Both the position numbers and the translations under genes were made by a program. The notes beneath the pieces were generated by a model, which did not search any database, was not told where the DNA came from, and worked only from the letters and a program-made list of their open reading frames with translations. Shown one piece after another: positions 1 through 8,971 of a stretch of DNA of 64,000 nt. Position 1 is the first letter of the stretch. Each line of letters begins with the position of its first letter. Source of the stretch: Bradyrhizobium sp. 199 (GTDB lineage Bacteria; Pseudomonadota; Alphaproteobacteria; Rhizobiales; Xanthobacteraceae); the NCBI RefSeq assembly GCF_023073355.1, contig NZ_JADPJI010000008.1, forward strand, positions 124,001-188,000, in the 5' to 3' direction.

Positions 1-165
1 ACCCAAGGCGTTTAGTCTGTCCGCAGCCAAACGACGTTCTCGCAGCCCTTGGTTGAACAAGGTCGCGCAGCAAAGGTTCGCAGCCGTGAAAAAGATCGGC
101 AGTCCCAAGCGCGTCTCTTGCACTTGAGAGCCCGAAGGGCGCTCCATGTGAGAGCGCGACGACGA

Positions 166-2532
166 CTAGATCGCCGGCTTGTCGGTGCCCTGCAGCTTGG
201 CGTGCAGGTTGATCAGCCACATCGCCGTCGGCCGCAGGATGAAGAGGTCGGCGACCAGCGCCATGACCATCGAGAAGGCGCTGAGCCAGCCGAACAGCCG
301 CAGCGACGGCAGGTCGGAGAACACAGTGACGATGAGGCCGCAGGCCAGCACCACCGTGGTCAGAATCAGCGCCGGTCCGACCAGCACGGTCGCCCGCTCC
401 ACCGCGAGCGCCGAGCCGACGCCAGGTTTGTTCTCGAGCCTGAGGCGGTTGAGGAAGTGGATGGTGGCACTCAAGCCCAGACCGAACGAAACGGTGAGCG
501 CGACGACGCTGGCGAATTGCAGCCCCTCGCCCATTGCCCACAGCACCGTTCCCGACATCACGACGGGGAAGATGCCCGGCAGGATGCAGGCGAACATCAC
601 CACCCAGGAGCGGAAGGCAAGGCCGATGAAGATCGCGACCAGCGCGAATTCCACGGTGAGCCCGCGGTTCAGCTTCTCGATCATGCTGGCCGAATTGCGC
701 GCGGCGATCGCGGCAAGACCGGTTACGGCGACCTCATAGCCGGGATGCTTCTTGCGGACGGCGTCGAGCTCCGAATCGAGCTTGTCCACGATCGGCAGGA
801 GCTGGCTGGAATCCTTGTCCGGCACGCGGCCGGCGACCACGACCGCGTCCTGCTCGGCATCGATGAAACGACGCACCAGATGCTCGGGGATGACGCTGAC
901 ATATTCCTTCAGTGTCGCGACGTCGGCGCTGCCGGCCTTTTCCGCAAGCCAGCGGCGCAGGGTCTCGACCGACCAGACATTGCCGACACCGGCCGCCTTC
1001 TCCACAGTCGCATGCACGTCCGCGATGGTCTGGAGCGTCTCCGGCGAATAGAGCGATTCACCCTTCGGGAACTGGATCAGCACGTTGACCGGATTGGCAC
1101 CGGTGAGCTTGGCATCAAGCCGATCGCTGGCGGCGACCGCCTGCCGCTTGTCCGGCACCTGGTCGGCGAGCCGGTAGCGCGGCTCCAGATTGGCGTAGAT
1201 GACACCGAGGCCGCCGACGAACAGCACCGCGATCAGGCTGAACAGGCCGGGGCGACCGACCATGCGCACCGCGATCCAGTAGCAGAAATTGCGCAGCGCC
1301 TGGACGCCGGCATCGGCGCTCTCGAACTTGGCCGCGAACGTCTTCTCGTTGCGAACGAGCAGCACGCCGAAGACCGGCACCAGCGAGAGCACCGCGACCA
1401 GCGCGATGATGGTGGCGGCGAGGCCCGCCTCGCCGAACTTGCGGATCAGGTCGGAGTTGGAGAACTGCAGCGCGATGAAGGAAATGCCGGCGGTGCCGTG
1501 CGTCAGCACACAGGCCGGTCCCACCACCAGCACGGCGTTCTTGAACGCGGTGAACTTGTCCTGGCCCGCGATCAGCCGGTCGCGCGCGGCGAAGGTGAGC
1601 TGCATCGAGTCCGAGAAACTGATGACCATGATGAGCGGCGTCATCACGTTCAGGAACATGTTGAGATTGAAATTGGCCCAGCCGAGCGCGCCGAGGGCCA
1701 GCAGGATCGCGATCATCGGCGGGAATGCCGCCGCCACCATGAAGGAGATCTTGCGGAAGAAGATGATGGCGATGACGCAGCCGGCGAGGATGCCGAGGAT
1801 GTTGTAGGTGAGGCCGTCGCGCTCGACCGCGTTGCGGATTTCGAGCTGCATCACGGGCACGCCGGAAAGCTGCACGTTGAGCCCGGTATCGCTGAGATCC
1901 TCCTTCATCAGCGCGCGGATGTCGGCGACGGTCTTGGTCAGCTTGCTGGAGGCGACCACCTCCGGATCGAGCGACAGCACGATCAGCGCCAGCGTGCCGT
2001 CTTCCGACAACAGCTTGCCGCGGATGATCTCGTTGTTTTTGACCGTCTCGATGAACTTGTCGTAGTCGGCGCCCTCGGGCAGCTCGGCCGGGAACAGTGC
2101 CGCCGGCAGCTTGCCCGGTGCCGGCGCCTGGCGCGCGGAGAACAGCGAGACCAGCCCGCGCGTGCCTTCGACCAGCTGCATGTCGGTGACGAAGTCGCGC
2201 AGCTTCTCGAGATTATTCCGCGCCAGGAGGTTCTTGCCTTCGACCACGACGAGGACGTCGAATTCCTCGGCCGGGAACTTCTTCGTCACCTCTTCATACT
2301 GGTGAAATTCGCGGCTGTCGGAGCGGAAGAGCTGCGACAGCGAATCGTCGATCTTGATCCGGTGGATGCCGAACACGGCGCCAACGATCAGGACGAGCAG
2401 GACGATGCAGGAAACGATCGGCGCCCGGACCGCGATCAGCCCGATACGCTCCAGCCCGAAGGCGATCGAGGACGCAGGTCCCTGCTCGACCTTGTCGACA
2501 TGAACCTCATTCTCGCTGTGCTTTTCGAGCAT
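166..2532 (-). CDS. RND-superfamily (MMPL-type) exporter
   Basis: 788-residue inner-membrane protein with the two-fold RND/MMPL architecture: one N-terminal transmembrane helix (about residues 32-55), a large periplasmic loop, a helix bundle starting near residue 225, then a second copy of loop and bundle ending near the C-terminus. Proteins of this superfamily are proton-driven and often move lipids or hydrophobic molecules; HpnN, which carries hopanoids to the outer membrane, belongs to it. I do not call this HpnN because the N-terminus does not look like that family. The ATG start has a GGATAAGG ribosome site. It lies about 200 bp downstream of eutC on the same strand and may be part of the eutB-hpnP-eutC transcript. 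A role in moving a hopanoid or other lipid is inference from this position only. Confidence 0.85.
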   Translation of the reverse strand: MLEKHSENEVHVDKVEQGPASSIAFGLERIGLIAVRAPIVSCIVLLVLIVGAVFGIHRIKIDDSLSQLFRSDSREFHQYEEVTKKFPAEEFDVLVVVEGKNLLARNNLEKLRDFVTDMQLVEGTRGLVSLFSARQAPAPGKLPAALFPAELPEGADYDKFIETVKNNEIIRGKLLSEDGTLALIVLSLDPEVVASSKLTKTVADIRALMKEDLSDTGLNVQLSGVPVMQLEIRNAVERDGLTYNILGILAGCVIAIIFFRKISFMVAAAFPPMIAILLALGALGWANFNLNMFLNVMTPLIMVISFSDSMQLTFAARDRLIAGQDKFTAFKNAVLVVGPACVLTHGTAGISFIALQFSNSDLIRKFGEAGLAATIIALVAVLSLVPVFGVLLVRNEKTFAAKFESADAGVQALRNFCYWIAVRMVGRPGLFSLIAVLFVGGLGVIYANLEPRYRLADQVPDKRQAVAASDRLDAKLTGANPVNVLIQFPKGESLYSPETLQTIADVHATVEKAAGVGNVWSVETLRRWLAEKAGSADVATLKEYVSVIPEHLVRRFIDAEQDAVVVAGRVPDKDSSQLLPIVDKLDSELDAVRKKHPGYEVAVTGLAAIAARNSASMIEKLNRGLTVEFALVAIFIGLAFRSWVVMFACILPGIFPVVMSGTVLWAMGEGLQFASVVALTVSFGLGLSATIHFLNRLRLENKPGVGSALAVERATVLVGPALILTTVVLACGLIVTVFSDLPSLRLFGWLSAFSMVMALVADLFILRPTAMWLINLHAKLQGTDKPAI

Positions 2533-2740
2533 GCCTTATCCAGTTCCTAAATCAGCTCGGTCTTGAGAGCTTATCGCGCCCCGCGAACGGCTTAAAAATG
2601 CCATACCAATGGGAGGCTTGCCCGTTGAAAATGCGCGGAAAATCGCCGCGAGGGGTTTAGCAGGTCAATTGGTCTTTTCGCAAGCAGGCGAAGTGTGGCC
2701 AAATCGATCAAGAAGTGGCGATCTGGGTCGCAGATAGCGG

Positions 2741-3526
2741 TCATCCGGGCGGAAATGTGCCAATTCGACGCGGCGCGCGGTCCGCGCTCTCGTCCTTGAG
2801 CGCCACGCCGCTGGCCTGCCGCGCCAGCCCCTCGCGGACCAGCCAGGCGATCTTGAAGGCGGCCTCGTCATAGCCGAGCCCGGCGCGGTGGATGTTGGAC
2901 ACGCAATTGCGCTCGGCATCGGTGCGGCCCGGCTTCGGCGCGAAAGTGAGATAGGCGCCAAGACTATCGGGTGCCGACAGGCCCGGCCGCTCGCCGATCA
3001 GCGTCGCCACCATGCTCGCGCCGAGAATGGCGCCGATCTCGTCGCCGAGCGCAACGCGCGCGCCTGAGGCGACCACGACATGGCCGACCACGACGTCATC
3101 CCCCTCCACGAGCAACGGCAGCAGGCGCCTCACCAAGGCTACCGCATGGGCATGGACCGCGGCCGCGGACAGGCCATCGCCGATGACGAGCGCAAGCTGG
3201 CACGGCCTCGATGCCGCTTGTGCCAGAGCCTCGGCCGAGCCGGGTTCAAGCCGTCGTCCCAGATCCGGCCGCCGCAGATAGTCCCTGCGGTCGACCGCTT
3301 GGCTCCTGACCCCGGTGACGGCAAGTCCAAGCGCGCCGAGATCGGCGAGCAGACGCGGCGCATCGAAGGCGGCGTGCACGGCATCGCGGGCGCGGGCATG
3401 ATCGAGCGTGAAATCGAGCAGCGCCTTGGTCGGCATGCTCGCGCCGCTGCGCCCGAGCGCGACGCGCGCGGGCGTGAACGACCGCAGGTCGATGGTTGGG
3501 CGAGCCGGAACGGACTTGTCACTCAT
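2741..3526 (-). CDS. eutC: Ethanolamine ammonia-lyase small subunit
   Basis: 261 residues, the usual size for EutC. With EutB it forms the adenosylcobalamin-dependent lyase that splits ethanolamine into acetaldehyde and ammonia in the cytosol. Family motifs are visible: GLSAAAV, GERPGLSAPDSLGAY and RNCVSNIH near the C-terminus. The start chosen (MSDKSV) gives an ATGA overlap with the stop codon of the upstream hpnP-like gene at 3523-3526, which implies translational coupling. A longer frame running further into hpnP is not needed. EutC is separated from EutB by the complete hpnP-like gene, an unusual arrangement. No microcompartment shell genes are seen nearby. Confidence 0.93.
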   Translation of the reverse strand: MSDKSVPARPTIDLRSFTPARVALGRSGASMPTKALLDFTLDHARARDAVHAAFDAPRLLADLGALGLAVTGVRSQAVDRRDYLRRPDLGRRLEPGSAEALAQAASRPCQLALVIGDGLSAAAVHAHAVALVRRLLPLLVEGDDVVVGHVVVASGARVALGDEIGAILGASMVATLIGERPGLSAPDSLGAYLTFAPKPGRTDAERNCVSNIHRAGLGYDEAAFKIAWLVREGLARQASGVALKDESADRAPRRIGTFPPG

Positions 3527-5109
3527 TCGGCGGGAACGGCGGCCTCGCGCAGCCGGATCGAGTAGTTCGAGGCGTTCTGCCTGCCGCTGGAGGCCGCGCG
3601 CGCAAAGGTGATGAGATGGTGGGCGATCAGGGTGCATCCGATCAGGCCTTCGAGATCGCCGCGCTTGATGCGCCCCAGCGCGAACTTCCAGAACACGCGC
3701 TTGTAGTCGCCGAGCACACCGACCTTCCAGAAGATGTTACGCAGCATGATGAGAGCGCGCCGGATGTTGGGCCAGGTCTTCATTTCGCTGGATACCGGCA
3801 CCTTGAGGCGGCGCGTGTAAACATCATCGCACTGATGCTGGTAGCGCGCGTAGACCTTCTCTGGCGCGTAAGCGACCGCCATGGCGTGCTTCCAGGAGGC
3901 GACGACCTCGTCATAGGGCAACAGGAACTCGACGTTGGAATCGCGACCGTCGTCGTGGATCAGGCGGCCCTCGCGTTCCAGCCGGTCCCACAAGGGAGTC
4001 TTCGGCAGCGCCTGAAGCAGATTGATCGTGAGCAGCGGAATCCGGGACTCCTCGACGAACGCGAGCAGGGCCTCAGACGTATTCGGCTTGTCGGTGTCGA
4101 GCCCCATGATGATGCCCGAGACGACCTCCATGCCGTAGGAGTTGATGGTGCGCACGCCCTCCAGGATCGGGACCATCATGTTGTGGTCCTTCTGCATCGC
4201 CTTTAGCGCCTCGGGATCCGGCGTCTCGATGCCGCAGAAAATGGTGACGAAATAGGCCTCGCGCATCTTCTCGAGGATCTCGGGCCGCTTGGCGATGTTG
4301 AGCGTCGCCTCGCAAGCGAGCCGAACCACGTAGCCGGTCCGCTTCTGCCATTCGATCAGATGCGGCAACAGGTCGAGCGCCGCCTTGCGGTTGCCGATGA
4401 AATTGTCGTCGACGAAATAGACCGTGTCGGTCATGCCGCATTCGCGCAGGCGGTCGAGCTCGGCGATGATCTGCTGCGGCGACTTGATGCGCGGATTGCG
4501 GCCGTACAGGCCGGGGATGTCGCAGAACTCGCACTGATAGGGACAGCCGCTGGAATACTGGATGCTGCCGAGGAAATATTTCTTCACGTCGGCAAGCTCG
4601 TAGGCCGGGATCGGAAACTCCGTCATCGGCACCCGATCCTTGGTGGTCAATACCACCTGGCCCTCGGGGCGAGAGGTGTCGCGCGACAAGATCTCGATCA
4701 GCTGGTTGGTGGCATCGCCGAGCTCGCCGACATGGAGATAGTCGAACGACGGGTAATAGTCGGGACAGGCGCTGACGGAGGGGCCGCCGAGCACGACCGG
4801 CAGATCGAACTCATGCGCGCGGCGGCAGATGTCGTTCATCTGCTGGCGCTGGATGTGCATGCCGCTGACGAAAACCGCCTCGGCCCACTCGAACTCTTCC
4901 CTGGTGGTACGCCGGAGGTTCTCGTCGACGAATTTGACCTGCCAGTCTGCCGGAAGATAGGCGGAGATCAGCAGTAGCCCCTGCGGCGGCATGAAGGCAC
5001 GGACACCATCGGTCAGGGGATAGGAATGCTCGAACGTACCGAACGAGGAGGTGTAGCGCGGAAACACACAGAGAATCCGCCGGCACGTTCCGTTACTTTC
5101 AGCTCGCAT
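3523..5109 (-). CDS. hpnP: Cobalamin-binding radical SAM protein, probable hopanoid C-2 methylase HpnP
   Basis: 528 residues. The N-terminal 150 residues form a B12-binding-like domain (GGPSVSACPDYY loop near residue 109). A radical SAM domain follows with the cluster motif CPYQCEFC (Cys189, Cys193, Cys196), then a DUF4070-type C-terminus. Length, motif context and domain order match HpnP, which methylates C-2 of the hopanoid A ring. Other DUF4070 radical SAM enzymes look similar, so the substrate is inferred. The ATG at 5109 is preferred over a TTG one codon upstream because GGAG sits five bases before it. The gene lies between eutB (159-bp gap) and eutC (ATGA overlap). The gap before it holds a long hairpin and a weak EcfG-type promoter match; EcfG control of hpnP has been reported in Rhodopseudomonas palustris. 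Confidence 0.75.
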   Translation of the reverse strand: MRAESNGTCRRILCVFPRYTSSFGTFEHSYPLTDGVRAFMPPQGLLLISAYLPADWQVKFVDENLRRTTREEFEWAEAVFVSGMHIQRQQMNDICRRAHEFDLPVVLGGPSVSACPDYYPSFDYLHVGELGDATNQLIEILSRDTSRPEGQVVLTTKDRVPMTEFPIPAYELADVKKYFLGSIQYSSGCPYQCEFCDIPGLYGRNPRIKSPQQIIAELDRLRECGMTDTVYFVDDNFIGNRKAALDLLPHLIEWQKRTGYVVRLACEATLNIAKRPEILEKMREAYFVTIFCGIETPDPEALKAMQKDHNMMVPILEGVRTINSYGMEVVSGIIMGLDTDKPNTSEALLAFVEESRIPLLTINLLQALPKTPLWDRLEREGRLIHDDGRDSNVEFLLPYDEVVASWKHAMAVAYAPEKVYARYQHQCDDVYTRRLKVPVSSEMKTWPNIRRALIMLRNIFWKVGVLGDYKRVFWKFALGRIKRGDLEGLIGCTLIAHHLITFARAASSGRQNASNYSIRLREAAVPAE

Positions 5110-5164
5110 CAAAGCTCCCCCGCCACGCTCGACTTAAGGTGCGGAAATCGCCGGCCAGACACAC

Positions 5165-5189
5165 AACGTAATGCTGCCGCCGGAATTTC
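5165..5189 (-). promoter_or_regulatory. Weak candidate EcfG-type promoter upstream of hpnP
   Basis: On the minus strand GAAAT (5189-5185), a 16-base spacer and CGTT (5168-5165) resemble the alphaproteobacterial general-stress consensus GGAAC-N16/17-CGTT. The -10 matches fully, the -35 only three of five. It ends about 55 bp before the hpnP start. The interest comes from reported EcfG control of hpnP in a relative; the match alone is weak and overlaps the left arm of the inverted repeat. Confidence 0.25.
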
Positions 5190-5220
5190 TCAATATTGTG
5201 GCATAAGCATAAATTCCGGC
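5179..5220. other. 10-bp inverted repeat between eutB and hpnP
   Basis: GCCGGAATTT at 5179-5188 pairs perfectly with AAATTCCGGC at 5211-5220 across a 22-base AT-rich loop. It sits in the 159-bp gap between the eutB stop and the hpnP start. With no T-run after it on the minus strand it is not a classic terminator. It could attenuate read-through, protect a processed hpnP message, or be an operator. Confidence 0.5.
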
Positions 5221-5268
5221 AGGCGCCGATGGTTTCCTCGAGGCGTGAGTTTGGCGCGTCGCACTGCC

Positions 5269-6651
5269 TCACGCGATCAGCCGCGAGGCAAAATCGGGCA
5301 GCAGGCCTGCATCGCCGGCAATCCGGAAATCGGCGCCCGTAATGCCCGACCGCGCCAGCCAGTCGTCGAATTCCGGCGCGCGGCGCAAACCGAACACTTC
5401 ACGGACATAAAGCGCGTCGTGAAAAGACGTCGACTGGTAGTTCAGCATGACGTCGTCGGCACCGGGGACGCCCATGATGAAGGTGACGCCGGCGGCCGCG
5501 AGTAGCGTCAGCAGATTATCCATGTCGTCCTGGTCCGCCTCGGCGTGGTTGGTGTAGCAGATGTCGATTCCGAGCGGCAGGCCGAGCAGCTTGCCGCAAA
5601 AATGATCCTCCAGTCCCGCCCTGATGATTTCCTTGCCGTCATAGAGATATTCCGGGCCGATAAAGCCGACCACGCTGTTGACCAAGAGCGGGGCAAAGGC
5701 ACGGGCGACCGCATAGGCCCGCGCCTCGCAGGTCTGCTGGTCGACGCCATGATGGGTGCCCGCCGACAGCGCCGAGCCCTGCCCGGTTTCGAAATACATC
5801 ACGTTCTGCCCGACGGTGCCTCGCTTCTGCGACAGGCCGGCCTCCTGCGCCTCCTTCAAAAGCGCAAGGTCGATTCCGAAGCTGCGGTTGGCGGCCTCGG
5901 TGCCGGCGACCGACTGGAAGACCAGATCGACCGGCACGCCCTGCCCGATCAGCGACAGCGTCGTCGTGACATGGGTCAGCACGCAACCTTGCGTCGGGAT
6001 CTTCAGCCGCGCGATGATCTCGTCGAGCAGCCGCAGCAATTGCGCGATGACGGCCGGATCGTCGCTCGCGGGATTGACGCCGATGCAGGCATCCCCGGCC
6101 CCGAGCAGGATGCCGTCCAGGATCGAGGCGGTGATGCCCCTGGCATCGTCGAACGGATGATTGGGCTGCAGCCGCGTGCTCATCCGTCCCCCCAGACCGA
6201 TGGTGTTGCGGAAGGCGGTGGTGACCTCGCATTTCCGCGCCGCCAGGATCAGATCCTGGTTGCGCATCAGCTTCGACACTGCCGCCGCCATTTCCGGCGT
6301 GATGCCGCCGGCCAGCTTGCGCAGGACGTCTGGCGTTGCGGCATCCGACAACAGCCAGTCGCGGAAGTCGCCGACCGTCAGGGATGCCACCGGTGCGAAG
6401 GCCTTTGCGTCATGGCTGTCGATGACGAGGCGGGTGACCTCGTCGGCCTCATAGGGGATGACGGCTTCCTGCAGGAATTGGGCGAGCGGAACGTCGGCGA
6501 GGGCCATCCGCGCCGCGATCATCTGCTCGGCAGTGTCGGCGGCAATCCCGGCCAGCCGATCACCAGAGCGCGGCGGCGTCGCCTTGGCAAGGAGATCGCG
6601 CAGGCCAGCGAACGTATGGGTCGTGGCGTCGATGGTGTGGCGGTAGACCAA
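5269..6651 (-). CDS. eutB: Ethanolamine ammonia-lyase large subunit
   Basis: 460 residues, close to the 453 of the enterobacterial enzyme. It is the TIM-barrel subunit that binds adenosylcobalamin and ethanolamine. Recognisable family segments include YFETGQGSALSAGTHHG, GFIGPEYLYDG and GIDICYTNHAEADQDDM. I start it at a TTG (LVYRHTID) because that aligns with the family N-terminus and GGAG lies six bases upstream; an ATG 17 codons earlier would add an atypical extension. It is first in a minus-strand set followed by the hpnP-like gene and eutC. Without shell proteins or an EutR/EutV regulator here, the lyase is probably a free cytosolic enzyme supplying nitrogen and acetaldehyde. Confidence 0.93.
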   Translation of the reverse strand: MVYRHTIDATTHTFAGLRDLLAKATPPRSGDRLAGIAADTAEQMIAARMALADVPLAQFLQEAVIPYEADEVTRLVIDSHDAKAFAPVASLTVGDFRDWLLSDAATPDVLRKLAGGITPEMAAAVSKLMRNQDLILAARKCEVTTAFRNTIGLGGRMSTRLQPNHPFDDARGITASILDGILLGAGDACIGVNPASDDPAVIAQLLRLLDEIIARLKIPTQGCVLTHVTTTLSLIGQGVPVDLVFQSVAGTEAANRSFGIDLALLKEAQEAGLSQKRGTVGQNVMYFETGQGSALSAGTHHGVDQQTCEARAYAVARAFAPLLVNSVVGFIGPEYLYDGKEIIRAGLEDHFCGKLLGLPLGIDICYTNHAEADQDDMDNLLTLLAAAGVTFIMGVPGADDVMLNYQSTSFHDALYVREVFGLRRAPEFDDWLARSGITGADFRIAGDAGLLPDFASRLIA

Positions 6652-6874
6652 GGGCCTCTCCGGGGTTGGTTCGGCCAACGGCCGAGTCCAGCGCGATCCC
6701 AAGACTATAGCTTCAGATCAAGACGCTGAAATATCTTACCTTTCTTTCGGCTCGCGCGAAGGGCCAAACCGTGCCCGTTAACGCCGCATCCATCTTCGTG
6801 CTGCATAGTTTTGCGTCAAATCCAAACGATCGTGCTCACCGGCCGCTCCAGCCATCTCGCGCCCCCTGAAAGCC

Positions 6875-8614
6875 ATGACATCAGACCGATCTGGGAATGC
6901 CGCTGGCCTCGCCGGCCGCTTCACGCTTGCCACCAAGCTCTATGCGATCTTCGCGCTGTTCGCCCTGCTCACGGCGGCGATCGCGATGCTGTCCGACTAC
7001 AACAGCCGCCGCGGCGCCGACCTGGCCAATGCGATCGAGACGGCGAACGCCGCCGCGCTGAACGTCGAGCGGGTCAATTCGCTGGTCTATGCGGTCGTCA
7101 TGGAGTCGCGCGGCGTCTACATGTCGACCGAGCCCGCCGTCGTGAAGAAATACGGCGAGGGCCTGCTCAAATTCAACGCGCAGATCCTCGACGTCGTGAA
7201 GCGCTGGGAGACCATCGTCAAGGCCGACGATGCCGAGCAGTTTGCGACCTTCAAGAAGCGCATCGAGCAGTTCGTCGAGTTCCGCAAGGAGCTGGTGCGC
7301 CGTGGCGTCGAGATCAATGCGGCCGCGGGCCGCGAATGGGGCGACAACGACGCCAACCGCGCCGTGCGCTCGGCGCTGAACAAGGATCTCGAGGCGCTGT
7401 CCAAGGTCTATGCCGAGCGCGGCAAGCAGATCGCGCAGCAGACCGAGACCAATCGCCAATTGTCCTTCGTGCTCACCTGCCTTGGAGGCATGGCTCTAGC
7501 TTTGGTTGTGATCGGCGTCATCATCATCGCCCGATCGGTCGCCCGGCCTCTTGCCGCGATCACCGCCACCATCAAGCGGGTCGCCGACGGGACCGAGAAC
7601 GTCGTAGTGCCGCACTCCGACCGCGCCGACGAGATCGGCGCCCTCGCCCGCGCGATCCAGGTTTTCCAGGACGCCATGGGCCGCAACCGCAACCTCGCCT
7701 CTCAGGTCTCGCAGGACGCCGCCGCACGCGAGGAGCGCGCCCGTCACATCGAACGATCCGTCGAGGGGTTTGGCGAGGCGATCGGCGCAATCATGCGCGG
7801 CCTCAGCGACAACGCCACCGTCATGCGCGAAACCGCACAGACCATCACCCGCGTCACCGCGGACGCCTCTAGCCGCGCCGGCACGGCGGCGAACGCCACC
7901 GAGCAGGCTTCGCACAACGTCACGGCGGTGGCGGGCGCGGCCGAGGAGCTGTCGGCCTCGGTGGTCGAAATCGGCCGCCAGGTGCGCCAGAGCGCCGGCG
8001 CGGTCGAGCAGACCGGCCAGCGCACCGAGAAGTCGATCTCCGAGATCGAGAGCCTTGCTGCGGCGACGCAACGCATCGACGGCGTGCTCAGCCTGATCCA
8101 GGCGATCGCCGAGCAGACCAACCTGCTGGCGCTCAACGCCACCATCGAGGCCGCGCGGGCCGGCGATGCCGGCCGCGGCTTTGCCGTCGTCGCCCATGAA
8201 GTGAAGGCGCTGGCGGGACAGACCGCGAAGGCGACCGCCGACATCGGCGAGAACGTCGCGATGATCCAGGCTTCCACCCGCAACGCGGTCGACGCCGTCC
8301 GCGAGATCGGCGGCGCGGTGCGTGAGATCAACGAGGTCACATCGGCGATCGCCGGCGCCATCAGTCAGCAGGACCAGGCTACGCGCGAGATCTCGTCCAA
8401 CGCGCAGTCAGCCGCGCAGGGCAACGAGACGCTCGTGGCCAACATCACCTCGCTCCGCGACGCCATCGGCGAGACCGACACTGCGGCCGCTTCGGTGCTG
8501 ACCGCCGCAAGCAGCCTGACCGAGACGGCGGACACGCTGTCGCGCGAGGTGGAGAAGTTCTTCCAGAACCTGCGCGCGGGGTCGGGGGACGGCCGCATCG
8601 CCAAGGCGGGCTGA
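6875..8614 (+). CDS. Methyl-accepting chemotaxis protein
   Basis: 579 residues with the standard transducer layout. TM1 spans about 20-40. A periplasmic helical domain of about 155 residues resembles a four-helix-bundle sensor. TM2 spans about 197-219, followed by HAMP to about 272 and a long methylation/signalling helix pair. The conserved hairpin tip reads QTNLLALNATIEAARAGDAG near residue 412. It would relay ligand or membrane-state signals to CheA/CheW. The ligand cannot be read from sequence. It diverges from eutB with a 223-bp shared upstream region, so co-regulation with ethanolamine genes is possible but not shown. It has no C-terminal CheR-docking pentapeptide. Confidence 0.93.
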   Translation: MTSDRSGNAAGLAGRFTLATKLYAIFALFALLTAAIAMLSDYNSRRGADLANAIETANAAALNVERVNSLVYAVVMESRGVYMSTEPAVVKKYGEGLLKFNAQILDVVKRWETIVKADDAEQFATFKKRIEQFVEFRKELVRRGVEINAAAGREWGDNDANRAVRSALNKDLEALSKVYAERGKQIAQQTETNRQLSFVLTCLGGMALALVVIGVIIIARSVARPLAAITATIKRVADGTENVVVPHSDRADEIGALARAIQVFQDAMGRNRNLASQVSQDAAAREERARHIERSVEGFGEAIGAIMRGLSDNATVMRETAQTITRVTADASSRAGTAANATEQASHNVTAVAGAAEELSASVVEIGRQVRQSAGAVEQTGQRTEKSISEIESLAAATQRIDGVLSLIQAIAEQTNLLALNATIEAARAGDAGRGFAVVAHEVKALAGQTAKATADIGENVAMIQASTRNAVDAVREIGGAVREINEVTSAIAGAISQQDQATREISSNAQSAAQGNETLVANITSLRDAIGETDTAAASVLTAASSLTETADTLSREVEKFFQNLRAGSGDGRIAKAG

Positions 8615-8971
8615 CGGCGCACGCACCGTTCACGACGATGGCGGCGGGCATGTCAAACGAAAAACTGAAAAACAACCCCATGCACAGTAGCCGGGGCTAA
8701 CGAGATCAATGACTTGGCGGACGGACCGACGAGACGCGGATATCCTGGATTTGGTTTGAGGCGTCGGGCAAAACACCGGTGTGATGTCATCAGGGCTATG
8801 ACCTGACGGCGCATGGTAAGATCAACGAACTGATCAGGCTGCTGATCACAAGCCTGCAATTCACGCCCTGGCGTGGACGACGATCTTGGGATCGTCGTCC
8901 GTTTCGCAGAGATATCGCCGGATCGGTAGACGAGGCTAGCGTTCAATCAAACACCGTCAGGGACGGACGCC
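8615..8971. other. Convergent intergenic gap with degenerate repeat and hairpin
   Basis: No gene is evident. The left part (about 8655-8700, containing AACAACCCCATGCACAGTAG) looks like a decayed copy of a short intergenic sequence I recognise from Bradyrhizobium genomes. A strong hairpin follows at 8875-8900. Confidence 0.5.
8875..8900. terminator. Perfect 11-bp stem hairpin
   Basis: GGACGACGATC at 8875-8885 pairs perfectly with GATCGTCGTCC at 8890-8900 around a four-base loop. It lies between the ends of the chemoreceptor and the MFS remnant, where a bidirectional terminator would be expected. There is no T-run, so intrinsic termination is uncertain. Confidence 0.45.

Noticed and set aside
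49..2550. An 833-codon frame opposite the RND exporter
   Set aside because: Same reason: low-complexity composition and antisense to a gene with clear transmembrane and family signals.
6652..6874. A cobalamin riboswitch upstream of eutB
   Set aside because: I looked for the B12-box (GCCACTG-like) and its paired elements on the minus strand and found none.
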